Shown: positions 1-10,160, counted from the stretch's first letter. The stretch is 32,209 nucleotides of DNA from a bacterium (GCA_021787855.1 JAJYLI010000008.1:1-32209); one strand, 5' to 3'. Program-made: numbers and translations. The notes: generated from the sequence alone by a model not told the origin.

Positions 1-55
<55 letters not shown>

Positions 56-153
56 GGCGGGCCGGCGGCCGGGCGCGCGGGGGATGCCGGAGGCGCGACC
101 GGCGGCGCCGGCGGCACGGCCTGGCTCCGGGCGGCACGGCGGGAGGCGCAGCG

Positions 154-1488
154 GTGACGCCCGGCTCGAGCCGGGATCCCGCGGGAGGCGCGTGGGCCGC
201 CGCGGCTCCGGGCGGCGGCGCGCCGCCCGCGGGTGAGCCGCCGGTCCGCATCGAGTCCCTCGCGGCCGGCGGCGACGGCGTGGGACGGCTGGGGGACGGC
301 ATGGCGGTGTTCGTGCCGCGCACGGCCCCCGGTGACGTGGTGAGGCCGGTGCGGGTGCGGCGGCACCGGCGGCACGCGCAGGCGGCGGCGGGCACGATCG
401 TGACGCCGGGCCCGGGTCGGGTGGAACCCCGCTGCCTTCATGTGGCGCAGGACGACTGCGGCGGCTGCCAGTGGCAGCACCTGGGGCCGGCGGCGCAGGC
501 GGCGGCCAAGGCGCGCATCGTGGGCGACGCGCTGCGGCGCCTCGGGAAGCTCGACGTGGCGGACCCCGAGGTCGTGCCCAGCCCCAGGGCGTTCGGCTAC
601 CGGGCCTCCGTGACCCTCACGGTGCGGCGCACCCCGGCCGGCCCCGTCGCCGGGTTTCACCGGGCGGCCGACGCGGAGGTGTTCCGGCTGCGGCGCTGCG
701 AGATCGCGCGCGAGGAGCTGAACGCGCTGTGGGCGGCGATCGCGCCCGCCCTGGAGACGGTGCCGGACGGGGACGACCTGCGGCTCAAGCTGCGGCGCGC
801 GCCCGGCGGCTCGCTCCACGTGATCACCAGCGGAGGCCGGGGCCCGTGGAGCGCGGCGCACGCCCTGGCCGACGCCGCGGCGGGCGCGGGTCTCGCGGCG
901 ACGGTCTGGTGGGTGCCGGCGCGCGGCGCCCCACGCCGGGTGGCGGGCCCGGCCGGCGAGCGGACCGTTCTGGCGTTCGAGCAGGTCAACCCGGAGGTGG
1001 CCGTGCTGCTGCGCGGCGCCGTGGTGGCCGCGGTGCCGGCGGACGCCGGTCGGGTGCTCGACCTCTACGGCGGGACGGGCGACGTGGCTCTCGCTCTGGC
1101 GGGAGGGGCAGGGCGCCCCGGGCGGGAGGTGGTCCTGGTCGAGGTGGACGAGGAGGCGGCCCGGGGAGCCGCCTCGCGCGCCCGGGAGGCGAGCCTCAGG
1201 ATCGAGGCGGTGGCCGCCCGGGTGGAGGACGTCGTGGAGCGCCTGCTTCCGGCCGACGCCGTGGTGGTCAACCCGCCGCGCGCGGGCCTGGCGCCGGCGG
1301 TGTGCGCCGCGCTCGCGGCCCGCCCCCCCGCGCGTTTCATCTACGTGTCGTGCGACCCCGCCACCCTGGCTCGGGACCTGCGCCGCCTGGACGCCGACCC
1401 GGCGCGGCTCGCTTTCACCTGCTACGACATGTTCCCCCAGACGAGCCACGTGGAGACGGTGGCGGTGCTGAGTGTGGGCGAGAAATGA
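154..1488 (+). CDS. TrmA/RlmD-family (uracil-C5)-methyltransferase, GTG start
   Basis: Fe-S type cysteine motif CGGCQWQHL, N-terminal TRAM-like region, SAM-binding DLYGGTGDVAL, VNPPRAGL and IYVSCDPATLARDL catalytic motifs. Confidence 0.92.
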   Translation: MTPGSSRDPAGGAWAAAAPGGGAPPAGEPPVRIESLAAGGDGVGRLGDGMAVFVPRTAPGDVVRPVRVRRHRRHAQAAAGTIVTPGPGRVEPRCLHVAQDDCGGCQWQHLGPAAQAAAKARIVGDALRRLGKLDVADPEVVPSPRAFGYRASVTLTVRRTPAGPVAGFHRAADAEVFRLRRCEIAREELNALWAAIAPALETVPDGDDLRLKLRRAPGGSLHVITSGGRGPWSAAHALADAAAGAGLAATVWWVPARGAPRRVAGPAGERTVLAFEQVNPEVAVLLRGAVVAAVPADAGRVLDLYGGTGDVALALAGGAGRPGREVVLVEVDEEAARGAASRAREASLRIEAVAARVEDVVERLLPADAVVVNPPRAGLAPAVCAALAARPPARFIYVSCDPATLARDLRRLDADPARLAFTCYDMFPQTSHVETVAVLSVGEK

Positions 1489-1525
1489 GAAGGGGCCCTT
1501 CACCGCTCCCGGGATCCGGCGGGTT

Positions 1526-2041
1526 ATGAAATACCACGTCGAGCTGAGCCAGGGCGCCGCGCGCCGGACGGTCGAGGTGGACGTCGGGCCCGGGGGCCTC
1601 AGGGTGGACGGGCGCCCGGTCGAGGCCCGCCTGCTCGCCGTGGGGGCGACGCCGCTCCGCCACCTGGAGCTCGACGGCCGGGTGCACGAGCTGGTGGCGA
1701 TGCGCGCCGACGGCGCCGGCCGGTGGCGGATCGCCGTGGGCGACGCGCGCCTGGACGTGGCCGTGGCCGACGAGCGGGTCCGCTCGCTGGCCGCCCTGGC
1801 CCACCGGCCGGCGGCCTCCGGAGCCGGCGCCGTCACGGCGCCGATGCCCGGCCTGGTGGTGCGCGTGAACGTCCGGGAGGGCGACCGCGTCGAGGCGGGG
1901 GCCGGCCTCGTGGTGGTCGAGGCGATGAAGATGGAGAACCAGCTCGCCGCGGCCGGGCCCGCGCGCGTGCGCCGGGTCCTGGTAGTCCCCGGGCAGACGG
2001 TGGAGAAGGGGGAGCGGCTGCTGGAGCTCGACGCCCCGTAG
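1526..2041 (+). CDS. Biotin/lipoyl attachment domain protein (biotin carboxyl carrier, acyl-CoA carboxylase type)
   Basis: C-terminal VVEAMKMENQL biotinylation motif, APMPGLVVRVNVREGD; internal ATG at 1526 preferred over ORF start 1472. Confidence 0.88.
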   Translation: MKYHVELSQGAARRTVEVDVGPGGLRVDGRPVEARLLAVGATPLRHLELDGRVHELVAMRADGAGRWRIAVGDARLDVAVADERVRSLAALAHRPAASGAGAVTAPMPGLVVRVNVREGDRVEAGAGLVVVEAMKMENQLAAAGPARVRRVLVVPGQTVEKGERLLELDAP

Positions 2042-2055
2042 CGGGGCGGGCCCCG

Positions 2056-2084
2056 TTGACCCACGCGCGCCCCGCTGGTATTTT
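2056..2084 (+). promoter_or_regulatory. Predicted sigma70-type promoter for the rplM operon
   Basis: TTGACC - 17 nt - TATTTT, upstream of rplM ATG at 2133. Confidence 0.7.
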
Positions 2085-2132
2085 CACAAGCTGCGGCAAC
2101 TTAGGCCTTTACGAGCGAACGATTTGGAGCGC

Positions 2133-2585
2133 ATGAAGACGCATTCGGTCACGCCGTCGGAGATCACCCATCACTGGTTCCTGGTGGACGCCAGCGGCGT
2201 TCCCCTGGGCCGGTTGGCGTCGCGGGTCGCGCAGGTGATCCGCGGCAAGCACAAGCCGATCTTCAGCCCGCACCTCGACACCGGGGATTCGGTGATCGTG
2301 GTGAACGCGGCGAAGGTCCGGCTGACGGGCCGCAAGCTCGAGCAGAAGCGCTACTTCCGGCACTCGGGCTACATGGGGCACGAGCGGTTCACGGCCCTGT
2401 CCACGCTGATGGCCACGCGCCCCGAGCGGGTGGTCGAGCGGGCGGTGTTCGGCATGCTGCCCAAGACCTCGCTGGCCAAGCAGGTGCTGCGGCACAAGCT
2501 GCGGGTGTACGCGGGGGCGGAGCATCCACACGTGGCGCAGCAGCCCACGGTGCTGGTCCTGGGCTCGGCCGGGAGGCAGGCATGA
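2133..2585 (+). CDS. rplM: 50S ribosomal protein L13
   Basis: WFLVDASGVPLGRLASRVAQVIRGKHK, VIVVNAAKVRLTGRK, MLPKTSLAKQVLRHKLRVYAG; GGAG before ATG 2133. Confidence 0.96.
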   Translation: MKTHSVTPSEITHHWFLVDASGVPLGRLASRVAQVIRGKHKPIFSPHLDTGDSVIVVNAAKVRLTGRKLEQKRYFRHSGYMGHERFTALSTLMATRPERVVERAVFGMLPKTSLAKQVLRHKLRVYAGAEHPHVAQQPTVLVLGSAGRQA

Positions 2586-2983
2586 TCCCCGAAGTCCCGA
2601 TGCGGTTCCACGCCGTCGGCCGGCGCAAGACGTCGGTGGCGCGGGTGTACCTGAAGCCGGGCTCCGGCAAGTGGGACGTCAACGGGCGCACGCTGGGCGA
2701 CTACTTCCCGCGGGCGTCGCTGGTGCAGCTGATCCAGCAGCCGTTCACCGTCACCGACACGCTGGGGGCGTTCGACGTGCGCGCCAACGTGGCGGGCGGC
2801 GGCGTGACCGGGCAGGCGGGGGCGCTGCGGCTGGGCATCGCCCGCGCGCTGGTGCAGGTGGACGAGCAGCACCACCACAAGCTGCGCGAGGGCGGGCTGC
2901 TGACGCGCGACGCCCGCGCGGTCGAGCGCAAGAAGCCCGGCCGCCCCGGCGCGCGCAAGCGGTTCCAGTTCAGCAAGCGGTAG
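2582..2983 (+). CDS. rpsI: 30S ribosomal protein S9
   Basis: GRRKTSVARVYLKPGSGKWDVNGRTL, GGGVTGQAGALRLGIARAL, C-terminal RKRFQFSKR; ATGA overlap with rplM. Confidence 0.96.
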   Translation: MIPEVPMRFHAVGRRKTSVARVYLKPGSGKWDVNGRTLGDYFPRASLVQLIQQPFTVTDTLGAFDVRANVAGGGVTGQAGALRLGIARALVQVDEQHHHKLREGGLLTRDARAVERKKPGRPGARKRFQFSKR

Positions 2984-3095
2984 GCGCGGGACATCCTTCA
3001 CACCGCTGGATGCCGCCTGGGGTGTCCGCCGGGAGCGGATGCGGGCGGCAGGCGAAGGCGGTGGACGACCAACCCCGAACGTGACGTGGGAGCAC

Positions 3096-3998
3096 ATGGC
3101 CTTTCCTGAGATCAACGAGCTGCTGGAAGCGGGCGTGCACTTCGGGCACCAGACCCGCCGCTGGAACCCGAAGATGCGCCGGTTCATCTTCGCCGAGCGC
3201 AACGGCATCTACATCATTGATCTGGAGAAGACGGTCAAGCAGCTCCGGCTCGCGCAGGATCTGATGCGCGAGGTGGTGCTGCGCGGCGAAGGCGTGCTGT
3301 TCGTCTGCACCAAGAAGCAGCTCAAGGCGATCATCCAGGCCGACGCGGCCCGCTGCGGCGCGTTCCACGTGACCGAGCGCTGGCTGGGCGGGACCCTGAC
3401 CAACTACGCCACCATCAAGCGGCAGATCCGCCGCCTCCGGGACCTGGAGCAGGGCCAGGAGGAAGGCAGCTTCGAGTTCTTCACCAAGAAGGAGCAGCTG
3501 CTGCTGGAGCGGGAGCGGGTGAAGCTGGAGCGCAACCTCTCGGGCGTGAAGAACATGAGCCGGCTGCCCGGGGCCCTGTTCGTCGTGGACGCCAAGAAGG
3601 AGCGCATCGCGGTGGCGGAGGCGAACAAGCTGGGCATCCCGGTGGTGGCGATCGTGGACACCAACGCCGACCCGGACGTGATCACCGTGCCCATCGCGGG
3701 GAACGATGACGCCATCCGGTCGGTCTCGTTGATCAGCGGCGCGGTGGCCGACGTGATCGCGGAGGCGCGCGCCCGGATGCCGCTCCGGGAAGAGGCGGAA
3801 GAGGGGGATTTCGCCGCCTACTCGACCGACGCCGGTTCGACGGAGGGCGGGGACTCGGACGCCGAGAAGCGCCGCCGCCGCCCGCGGCGCAAGCGGCGGC
3901 CGAAGCCGGAGGCGATCGTCGCCCGGATCAAGAGCGACGAGCCGGCGCCCGCGGCGGCGCCCGCCGCCCCGGCGGGCGCGGAGGGCACCCCGGCCTAG
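3096..3998 (+). CDS. rpsB: 30S ribosomal protein S2 with long C-terminal basic/Ala-Pro tail
   Basis: [55 protein letters not shown] at 3096 fits S2 N-terminus. Confidence 0.96.
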   Translation: MAFPEINELLEAGVHFGHQTRRWNPKMRRFIFAERNGIYIIDLEKTVKQLRLAQDLMREVVLRGEGVLFVCTKKQLKAIIQADAARCGAFHVTERWLGGTLTNYATIKRQIRRLRDLEQGQEEGSFEFFTKKEQLLLERERVKLERNLSGVKNMSRLPGALFVVDAKKERIAVAEANKLGIPVVAIVDTNADPDVITVPIAGNDDAIRSVSLISGAVADVIAEARARMPLREEAEEGDFAAYSTDAGSTEGGDSDAEKRRRRPRRKRRPKPEAIVARIKSDEPAPAAAPAAPAGAEGTPA

Positions 3999-4027
3999 CT
4001 GCGGCGGGGGCCGGAGAGGTCGTAGCG

Positions 4028-4060
4028 CCGCCGCCGCCCGGTCGGGCGAGCGGCGGTTTT
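4028..4060 (+). terminator. Intrinsic terminator/attenuator between rpsB and tsf
   Basis: CCGCCGCCGCCCG-GT-CGGGCG-A-GCGGCGG hairpin (about 12 bp with one bulged A) followed by TTTTC. Confidence 0.75.
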
Positions 4061-4085
4061 CTTGAACCGAACGCAGGTGGAGGGC

Positions 4086-4700
4086 ATGGCGGATACCCCG
4101 GCAGTGATCAGCGCGAAGGACGTGGCCGAATTGCGCCGGCGCACCGGCGCCGGCATGATGGACTGCAAGCGGGCCCTGGCCGAGAGCGGGGGCGACTTCG
4201 ACAAGGCCACCGAGTGGCTGCGCGCCCGCGGCGTCGCCCGCGCCAACAAGGTGGCCGACCGCGCCGCCAAGGAGGGCGTCATCGAATCCTACCTCCACCA
4301 CAGCGGCAAGATCGGCGTGCTGGTGGAGCTCGACTGCGAGACCGACTTCGTGGCCCGCACCGAGGACTTCCGGCAGCTGGCCAGGGACCTGGCCATCCAG
4401 ATCGCCGCCACGGCCCCGCTGGCCGTCAGCGTGGATCAGGTCCCGGCCGACGTGGTGGAGCGCGAGCGGCGCATCTACACCGAGCAGGCCGCGCAGGAGG
4501 GCAAGCCCGAGGCCATCCGTCCCCGGATCGTCGAGGGCAAGCTGAAGAAGTTCTACGCCGAGGCCGTGCTGCTGGAGCAGCCGTTCGTCAAGGAGGACAG
4601 CCGGAGCGTCGGGGACCTGGTCAAGGCCGTCTCGGCCAAGGTGGGGGAGAACGTGGTGGTGCGGCGGTTCGTGCGCTACCAGATCGGCGAGCAGGGGTGA
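4086..4700 (+). CDS. tsf: Elongation factor Ts
   Basis: [50 protein letters not shown]. Confidence 0.96.
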   Translation: MADTPAVISAKDVAELRRRTGAGMMDCKRALAESGGDFDKATEWLRARGVARANKVADRAAKEGVIESYLHHSGKIGVLVELDCETDFVARTEDFRQLARDLAIQIAATAPLAVSVDQVPADVVERERRIYTEQAAQEGKPEAIRPRIVEGKLKKFYAEAVLLEQPFVKEDSRSVGDLVKAVSAKVGENVVVRRFVRYQIGEQG

Positions 4701-5407
4701 GCCTCACGTACCGGCGGGCGCTGCTCAAGATCTCGGGCGAGGCCCTGGCGGGCGAGCGCGGCTTCGGGCTCGACTTCACCGTCATCGAGCGGCTGGCCGG
4801 CGAGATCCAGGCGGTGCGCGAGGCCAAGGCCGACCTCGCGCTGGTGATCGGCGGCGGCAACATCATCCGCGGGATCCAGGCCAGCCGCGAGGGCATGGAG
4901 CGCGTCACCGCGGACAACATGGGGATGCTGGCGACCGTGATCAACGCCCTGGCGGTGCAGGGGGTGCTGGAGCGGCACGGCCTGGACACCCGGGTGCAGA
5001 CGGCCATCCGCATGGAAGCCCTGGCCGAGCCCTACATCCGCCGCCGCGCCATCCGGCACCTGGAGAAGGGGCGGGTGGTGATCTTCGCCGCCGGCACCGG
5101 CAACCCGTATTTTTCGACCGACACCGCGGCGGTGCTGCGGGCGCTGGAGATCGAGGCGGAGATCCTCCTCAAGGGCACCAACGTGGATGGTGTGTACACC
5201 GCCGACCCGCGGCAGGACCGGAGCGCGACCTTCATCCCGGAGGTCAGCTTCCAGGACGCCATCGTGCGGGGCCTCGGCGTGATGGACGCGAACGCGTTCG
5301 GGCTGTGCAAGGACAACCGGCTGCCCATTCAGGTGTTCAACATCAGCCAGCCCGGTGCGGTGCTCCGCATCCTGCGTGGAGACCGCATCGGCACCATCGT
5401 GCGATGA
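4697..5407 (+). CDS. pyrH: UMP kinase
   Basis: [72 protein letters not shown] overlap with tsf. Confidence 0.96.
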   Translation: MSLTYRRALLKISGEALAGERGFGLDFTVIERLAGEIQAVREAKADLALVIGGGNIIRGIQASREGMERVTADNMGMLATVINALAVQGVLERHGLDTRVQTAIRMEALAEPYIRRRAIRHLEKGRVVIFAAGTGNPYFSTDTAAVLRALEIEAEILLKGTNVDGVYTADPRQDRSATFIPEVSFQDAIVRGLGVMDANAFGLCKDNRLPIQVFNISQPGAVLRILRGDRIGTIVR

Positions 5408-5967
5408 CCACCACGGAGTCGCTGCCCGAGATCGTCAAGCAGGCGCGCGCCGCCATGGACAAGGCCATGGAGAACACGCGCCGCGAGTTCGCCACCATCC
5501 GCAGCGGCAAGGCCACCACCTCGCTGCTCGATCTGGTGCGGGTGACGGCCTACGGGAACGAGATGCCCTTGAACCAGGTCGCCTCGATCGCGGCCCCGGA
5601 GCCGCGGTTGCTCACGGTGACCCCCTGGGACAAGTCGCTCACCGGCGCCATTGACAAGGCGCTGCGGGAGAGCGACCTGGGCCTGAACCCGGCCACCCAG
5701 GGCGGGGTGATCCGTGTGCCCCTGCCCCCGCTCACCGAAGAGCGCCGCCGCGAGCTGGTGAAGGTCGTGCACAAGCTCGCCGAGGAAGGCAAGGTCGCGG
5801 TGCGCCACGCGCGGCAGATCTCCAAGGACCAGCTGAAGAAGGTCGAGCACGTCTCCGAGGACGAGCATCGCCGCGCCGACCACGAGCTGCAGAAGGTCAC
5901 CGACGACCACATCAAGCACATTGACGAGCTGGTGAAGGGCAAGGAAGCGGAGATCATGGAGGTGTGA
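5404..5967 (+). CDS. frr: Ribosome recycling factor
   Basis: [69 protein letters not shown] overlap with pyrH. Confidence 0.96.
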   Translation: MTTTESLPEIVKQARAAMDKAMENTRREFATIRSGKATTSLLDLVRVTAYGNEMPLNQVASIAAPEPRLLTVTPWDKSLTGAIDKALRESDLGLNPATQGGVIRVPLPPLTEERRRELVKVVHKLAEEGKVAVRHARQISKDQLKKVEHVSEDEHRRADHELQKVTDDHIKHIDELVKGKEAEIMEV

Positions 5968-6710
5968 GCGAGGCGCCGGAGCTGCTCGATCGGGTCCGCG
6001 CCGGGGGCGAGGTCCCGCGGCACGTGGCCGTGATCATGGACGGCAACGGCCGCTGGGCCCGGGACCGGCATCTGCCGCGCTCGCTGGGGCACCGGGAGGG
6101 CATGAAGGCGGTGCGCGAGGCGGTCGAGGGGTGCATCGCCGCGGGCGTGGAAATCCTCACCCTGTTCGCCTTCTCGGAGGAGAACTGGCAGCGGCCGCCG
6201 CGGGAGATCGGCGCGCTGATGGCGCTGCTGGAGGAGTACATCGCCCGCGAGACGGACGAGCTCCGGACCAACGGCGTGGAGGTGCACGTCATCGGTGACC
6301 TGGCGCGCCTCAGCCCCCCGGCGCGGGAGGCGGTGGACCGCCTGATCGCGCAGACCCGCGGCGGGACGAAGCTGCTGTTGAACCTGGCCATCTCCTATTC
6401 CAGCCGCGCGGAGATCGCCGCGGCCGCCCGGCGGCTGGCCGAGGACGTGCGCGCCGGACGCCTGGCCCTGGAGGACGTGGACGAGGACGCGGTGAGCCTG
6501 CGGCTGTACACCGCGGGGCTGGCCGACCCCGACCTGCTGGTGCGCACCTCGGGCGAGCGCCGGCTCTCCAACTTCCTGCTGTGGCAGCTCGCCTACACGG
6601 AGCTGTACATCACCCCGGTGCTGTGGCCGGACTTCACGCGCCGGGACCTGTTCGAAGCCATCCTCGACTTCCAGGGACGCGAGCGGCGGTTCGGTCGCGT
6701 CACGGCCTGA
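5964..6710 (+). CDS. uppS: Polyprenyl (undecaprenyl) diphosphate synthase, cis-prenyltransferase
   Basis: HVAVIMDGNGRWARDRHLPRSLGHREG, LTLFAFSEENWQRP, DLLVRTSGERRLSNFLLWQLAYTELY. Confidence 0.95.
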   Translation: MSEAPELLDRVRAGGEVPRHVAVIMDGNGRWARDRHLPRSLGHREGMKAVREAVEGCIAAGVEILTLFAFSEENWQRPPREIGALMALLEEYIARETDELRTNGVEVHVIGDLARLSPPAREAVDRLIAQTRGGTKLLLNLAISYSSRAEIAAAARRLAEDVRAGRLALEDVDEDAVSLRLYTAGLADPDLLVRTSGERRLSNFLLWQLAYTELYITPVLWPDFTRRDLFEAILDFQGRERRFGRVTA

Positions 6711-7582
6711 TGGGCTCCCCCCGGCAGCTGGCGCGGCGCGTCGCCTTTTCGGCGGTGGCGATTCCCGTGGCGGCCGCCGCGGTGTACGTGGGCGGCTGGG
6801 TCCTGGCCGCGCTGCTGGCGGTGGCCGGCGTCCTGGCCACGCGGGAGATCTACGACCTGGCCGCCGCGGCCGGGATTGATCCCCTGCGCCGCAGCGGTTT
6901 CGCCGCCGCGGTGGTGATCCCGCTGGCGACGTTCTGGGCCAAGGGCTCGGAAGTGCACTTCGCCGAGCCGGCGATCTACCTGGGCGGGCTGTGGGTCCTG
7001 GCCGTCACGGCGGCGGCGGCGTGGCGCCGCGGCCCCGACCGGCGGCCGCTGGCGGCCGTGGCGGTCACGGTCTTCGGGGTGATCTACGCCCCGGGGCTGC
7101 TGGCCTTCGCGCTGGTGCTGCGGCACCCGTCCGGGGTGGGCCTGGAGTCGCGGCTGGGCACCGCGCTCCTGTTCTTCCCCCTGGCGCTGACCTGGCTCGG
7201 CGACACGGCCGCGATGGCGGTCGGCACGCTGATCGGGGGCCCCAAGCTCGCGCCCCGGCTCTCGCCCGGGAAGACGTGGGCGGGGGCGGTCGCCGGGTTC
7301 GTCGTCACGGTGGCGGTGGCGTGGCCGTACGCCGCCGCCGTGCTGAACCCGCTCGAGGACGGTCGCGTGCTCGGCGTGGGCGCCGCCCTCCTGGCCGGCG
7401 CCGCCATCAGCGTGAGCGGCCAGGTGGGCGACCTGGCCGAGTCGCTGTTCAAGCGCGAGGCCGGGGTCAAGGACAGCTCGGCGCTCATCCCCGGCCACGG
7501 CGGAATGCTGGACCGGGTGGATTCGCTGCTGTTCGTCCTGCCGGTGACGGCGGGGATCTTCCGGCTGCTGGGGCTCACGTGA
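6710..7582 (+). CDS. cdsA: Phosphatidate cytidylyltransferase
   Basis: C-terminal CDP-tase signature SVSGQVGDLAESLFKREAGVKDSSALIPGHGGMLDRVDSLL; multiple hydrophobic segments; TGATG overlap with uppS. Confidence 0.93.
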   Translation: MGSPRQLARRVAFSAVAIPVAAAAVYVGGWVLAALLAVAGVLATREIYDLAAAAGIDPLRRSGFAAAVVIPLATFWAKGSEVHFAEPAIYLGGLWVLAVTAAAAWRRGPDRRPLAAVAVTVFGVIYAPGLLAFALVLRHPSGVGLESRLGTALLFFPLALTWLGDTAAMAVGTLIGGPKLAPRLSPGKTWAGAVAGFVVTVAVAWPYAAAVLNPLEDGRVLGVGAALLAGAAISVSGQVGDLAESLFKREAGVKDSSALIPGHGGMLDRVDSLLFVLPVTAGIFRLLGLT

Positions 7583-8709
7583 GCGCCACCGTCGGCGTCG
7601 CGGTGCTGGGCTCCACCGGCTCGATCGGCCGGTCGGCGCTCAAGGTGCTGGCCCGGCAGCGGGACCGCTTCCACGTCGTGGCGTTGACCGCCTTCGGCCA
7701 GCAGGAGCAGCTCGAGGCCCAGGCCGCCGGGTTTCACCCCGCGCTGGTGGCGCTGGTGAACGGGAACGGCGGCAACGGCTGGCGCTCGGGCCGGGCCGGG
7801 CTGGTCGAGGCGGCCACGCACCCGGACGCGGACATCGTGCTGAACGGCATCGTCGGCGCGGCCGGGCTGGAGGCCACGCTGGCCGCGCTGCGGGCGGGCA
7901 AGCGGGTGGCGCTGGCCAACAAGGAATCGCTGGTGATGGCCGGCGAGCTGGTGATGCGCACGGCGCGGGAGTGCGGCGGCCAGGTGGTGCCGGTGGACTC
8001 GGAGCACTCCGCCGTGCTGCAGTGCGTGACCGGCCACCGGCCCGAAGGCGTGCAGCGCCTCATCCTCACGGCCTCCGGCGGGCCGTTCCACGCCTGGGAC
8101 GCCGAGCGCGTGCGGCACGCCACCGTGGCCGAGGCCCTCAACCATCCGACCTGGCGGATGGGGCGGAAGATCACGGTGGACAGCGCGACACTGGCCAACA
8201 AGGCGCTGGAGGTGATCGAGGCGCACTTTCTGTTCGATCTCCCCTACGAGCGCATCGAGGCGGTGGTGCACCCGCAGTCGGTGATCCACTCCTTCGTGGA
8301 GTTCGTGGACGGCTCCGTGCTGGCCCAGCTCGGCTTCCCGAACATGGAGCTGCCCATCCTCTACGCGCTCACCCACCCGGAACGGATTCCCGACACGGGG
8401 GTGGCGCGCTTCGATCCGGTCGCCGCCGGGCCGCTGACCTTCGAGCCGGTGCGCACCGAGGTCTTCCCCCTGCTGGCGCTGGGGAGGCAGGCGGGGCTCA
8501 CGGGGGGCTCCGCGCCCGCCGCCTTCAACGCCGCCAACGAGGCCGCGGTGGCCGCCTTCCTCGCCGGCCGGGCGCCGTTCGGGCGCATCGCCGAGGTGGT
8601 CGAGATGGTGCTGGAGGAGCAGATCGTCACCGCGGTCTCCGGCCTGGAGGAGATCCTGGAGGCGGACGCCTGGGGGCGGCGCCGCGCCGGGGAGCTGCTC
8701 GGATCATGA
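7579..8709 (+). CDS. dxr: 1-deoxy-D-xylulose 5-phosphate reductoisomerase
   Basis: VAVLGSTGSIGRSALKVL, GKRVALANKESLVMAGEL, PVDSEHSAVLQC, LTASGGPF, MGRKITVDSATLANKALEVIEAH; GTG start overlapping cdsA stop. Confidence 0.96.
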   Translation: MSATVGVAVLGSTGSIGRSALKVLARQRDRFHVVALTAFGQQEQLEAQAAGFHPALVALVNGNGGNGWRSGRAGLVEAATHPDADIVLNGIVGAAGLEATLAALRAGKRVALANKESLVMAGELVMRTARECGGQVVPVDSEHSAVLQCVTGHRPEGVQRLILTASGGPFHAWDAERVRHATVAEALNHPTWRMGRKITVDSATLANKALEVIEAHFLFDLPYERIEAVVHPQSVIHSFVEFVDGSVLAQLGFPNMELPILYALTHPERIPDTGVARFDPVAAGPLTFEPVRTEVFPLLALGRQAGLTGGSAPAAFNAANEAAVAAFLAGRAPFGRIAEVVEMVLEEQIVTAVSGLEEILEADAWGRRRAGELLGS

Positions 8710-10112
8710 GCGGCTGGAACCCCGCGCTGCTGGACGTGGCCGGCGCCCTCATCGTCATCGGCGTGCTGATCTTCGTCCACGAGCTGGGCCACTTCCTCGC
8801 GGCCAAGAGCGTGGGCATCGCGGTGCTGCGCTTCTCCTTCGGCCTCGGCCCCAGGACCCCCCTGGCCGTCACCATCGGCGAGACGGAGTACTGCCTGTCC
8901 TGGCTGCCGCTCGGGGGCTACGTCAAGATGGCCGGACAGGACTGGGACGAGGGCCCGGCTGGGGTGGTGGAGGGTGGCGGGGGCGGCGGGGGGGGGGGGG
9001 GGCCCGCCACGGCGCCGCCGGTGCCGCCCGAGCGGACGCTCGACGCCAAGCCGCTGTGGGCGCGGGTGTACGTCATGGTGGCGGGGGTCGCCATGAACGC
9101 GCTGTTCGCGGTGGTCGTGTACTCGGTCCTGGCGGGGACCTACGGCACGGTGGTGGACCGCTCGGTCCGCGTCGAGTCGGTGGACAGCACACTGGTGCCG
9201 ATGGGCGCCGCCGGGCTCCAGGATCTGCGGCCCGGCGACCGGATCGTGCGCATTGACGGCGACACGATGCGGAGCTGGGGCGACATCCAGCGCGCCCTGG
9301 TGACCGCGCCCAAGGCCAGGATCACCATTCAGGTGGCGGGCCGGGCGCGGCCCATCCTGCTCGACGTGCCGAACGCGGAGGGCCCGGCCAGGCAGAAGCT
9401 GGCGAGTGCCCTCACGCCGTGGCACGACCCGGTGATCGGCCAGGTCGTGCCGGGCTGGCCGGCGTCCGCCGCCGGGCTCGAGACCGGGGATACCATCCTC
9501 GCGGCCTTCGGCTCGCCGGTGCCCACCTGGGACAGCCTGGTCGGCGTGATCCAGGCCAGCGCGGGACGGCCGATTCCGCTGGTGGTGGGGCGCGCGGGTC
9601 GGCGGGTATCGCTCACCGTCGTGCCGCGTCCCGTCAAGGTGACCGATCCGGCGACGGGGGCGCCGCGGACGATCGGACGGGTCGGCGTCGCCCTGTTCCT
9701 GGAAGTGCACCATTTCGGCGTGGCCGGGGCGATGGGGGAAGGGCTGCGGCAGTCCGCCCGCTCCGCGGGATTGATCCTGGTCACGCTGAAGGGGCTGGTG
9801 ACCGGCGCGGTCTCCGCCCGCGACCTCGGGGGGCCGATCCTGGTGGGGCAGCTCGCCGGCGAGGTCGCGCAGCTCGGGCTGGCCGACTTCCTCGCCTTCA
9901 TGGCCCTGTTCTCCATCAACCTCGCGATCCTGAACCTGCTGCCGATCCCGGTGCTGGACGGCGGCCACCTGCTGTTCCTGGCGATCGAAGGCGTGCGCGG
10001 CCGGCCGGTCTCCCTGGTGCAGCGCCAGCGCTGGACCCAGGTGGGGTTCTTCATCCTGGTGGGGATCATGGCGCTGGCGCTGTTCAATGATGTGCTGAGG
10101 GTGGTGCACTGA
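8706..10112 (+). CDS. rseP: RseP/S2P-family site-2 protease with PDZ domains
   Basis: FVHELGHFLAAKS zinc motif, PDZ-like GLQDLRPGDRIVRIDG and AAGLETGDTILAAFG, NLLPIPVLDGGHLLF; ATGA overlap with dxr. Confidence 0.93.
   Translation: MSGWNPALLDVAGALIVIGVLIFVHELGHFLAAKSVGIAVLRFSFGLGPRTPLAVTIGETEYCLSWLPLGGYVKMAGQDWDEGPAGVVEGGGGGGGGGGPATAPPVPPERTLDAKPLWARVYVMVAGVAMNALFAVVVYSVLAGTYGTVVDRSVRVESVDSTLVPMGAAGLQDLRPGDRIVRIDGDTMRSWGDIQRALVTAPKARITIQVAGRARPILLDVPNAEGPARQKLASALTPWHDPVIGQVVPGWPASAAGLETGDTILAAFGSPVPTWDSLVGVIQASAGRPIPLVVGRAGRRVSLTVVPRPVKVTDPATGAPRTIGRVGVALFLEVHHFGVAGAMGEGLRQSARSAGLILVTLKGLVTGAVSARDLGGPILVGQLAGEVAQLGLADFLAFMALFSINLAILNLLPIPVLDGGHLLFLAIEGVRGRPVSLVQRQRWTQVGFFILVGIMALALFNDVLRVVH
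8988..9002 (+). repeat. 15-nt poly-G tract inside rseP (encodes part of a polyglycine linker)
   Basis: Direct reading: ggcggcggg gggggggggg gg cccgcc; translation EGGGGGGGGGGPATAPPVPP. Confidence 0.9.
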
Positions 10113-10133
10113 TTGGGACGCGCCGCGAGGGGT

Positions 10134-10153
10134 GAGCGGTGAGAGGGCCGCTC
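10134..10153. terminator. Possible hairpin terminator between convergent rseP and kinase gene
   Basis: GAGCGG-tgagaggg-CCGCTC inverted repeat; no U-tract. Confidence 0.35.
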
Positions 10154-10160
10154 GAACGTC

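Noticed and set aside
2970-4301. 443-aa reverse ORF across rpsB/tsf
   Set aside because: Covers two confident ribosomal-operon genes on the opposite strand; composition typical of a spurious ORF.
8361-10109. 582-aa ORF antisense to dxr/rseP
   Set aside because: Same GC-driven antisense artefact; no recognizable domain, dense HRDQ repeats.
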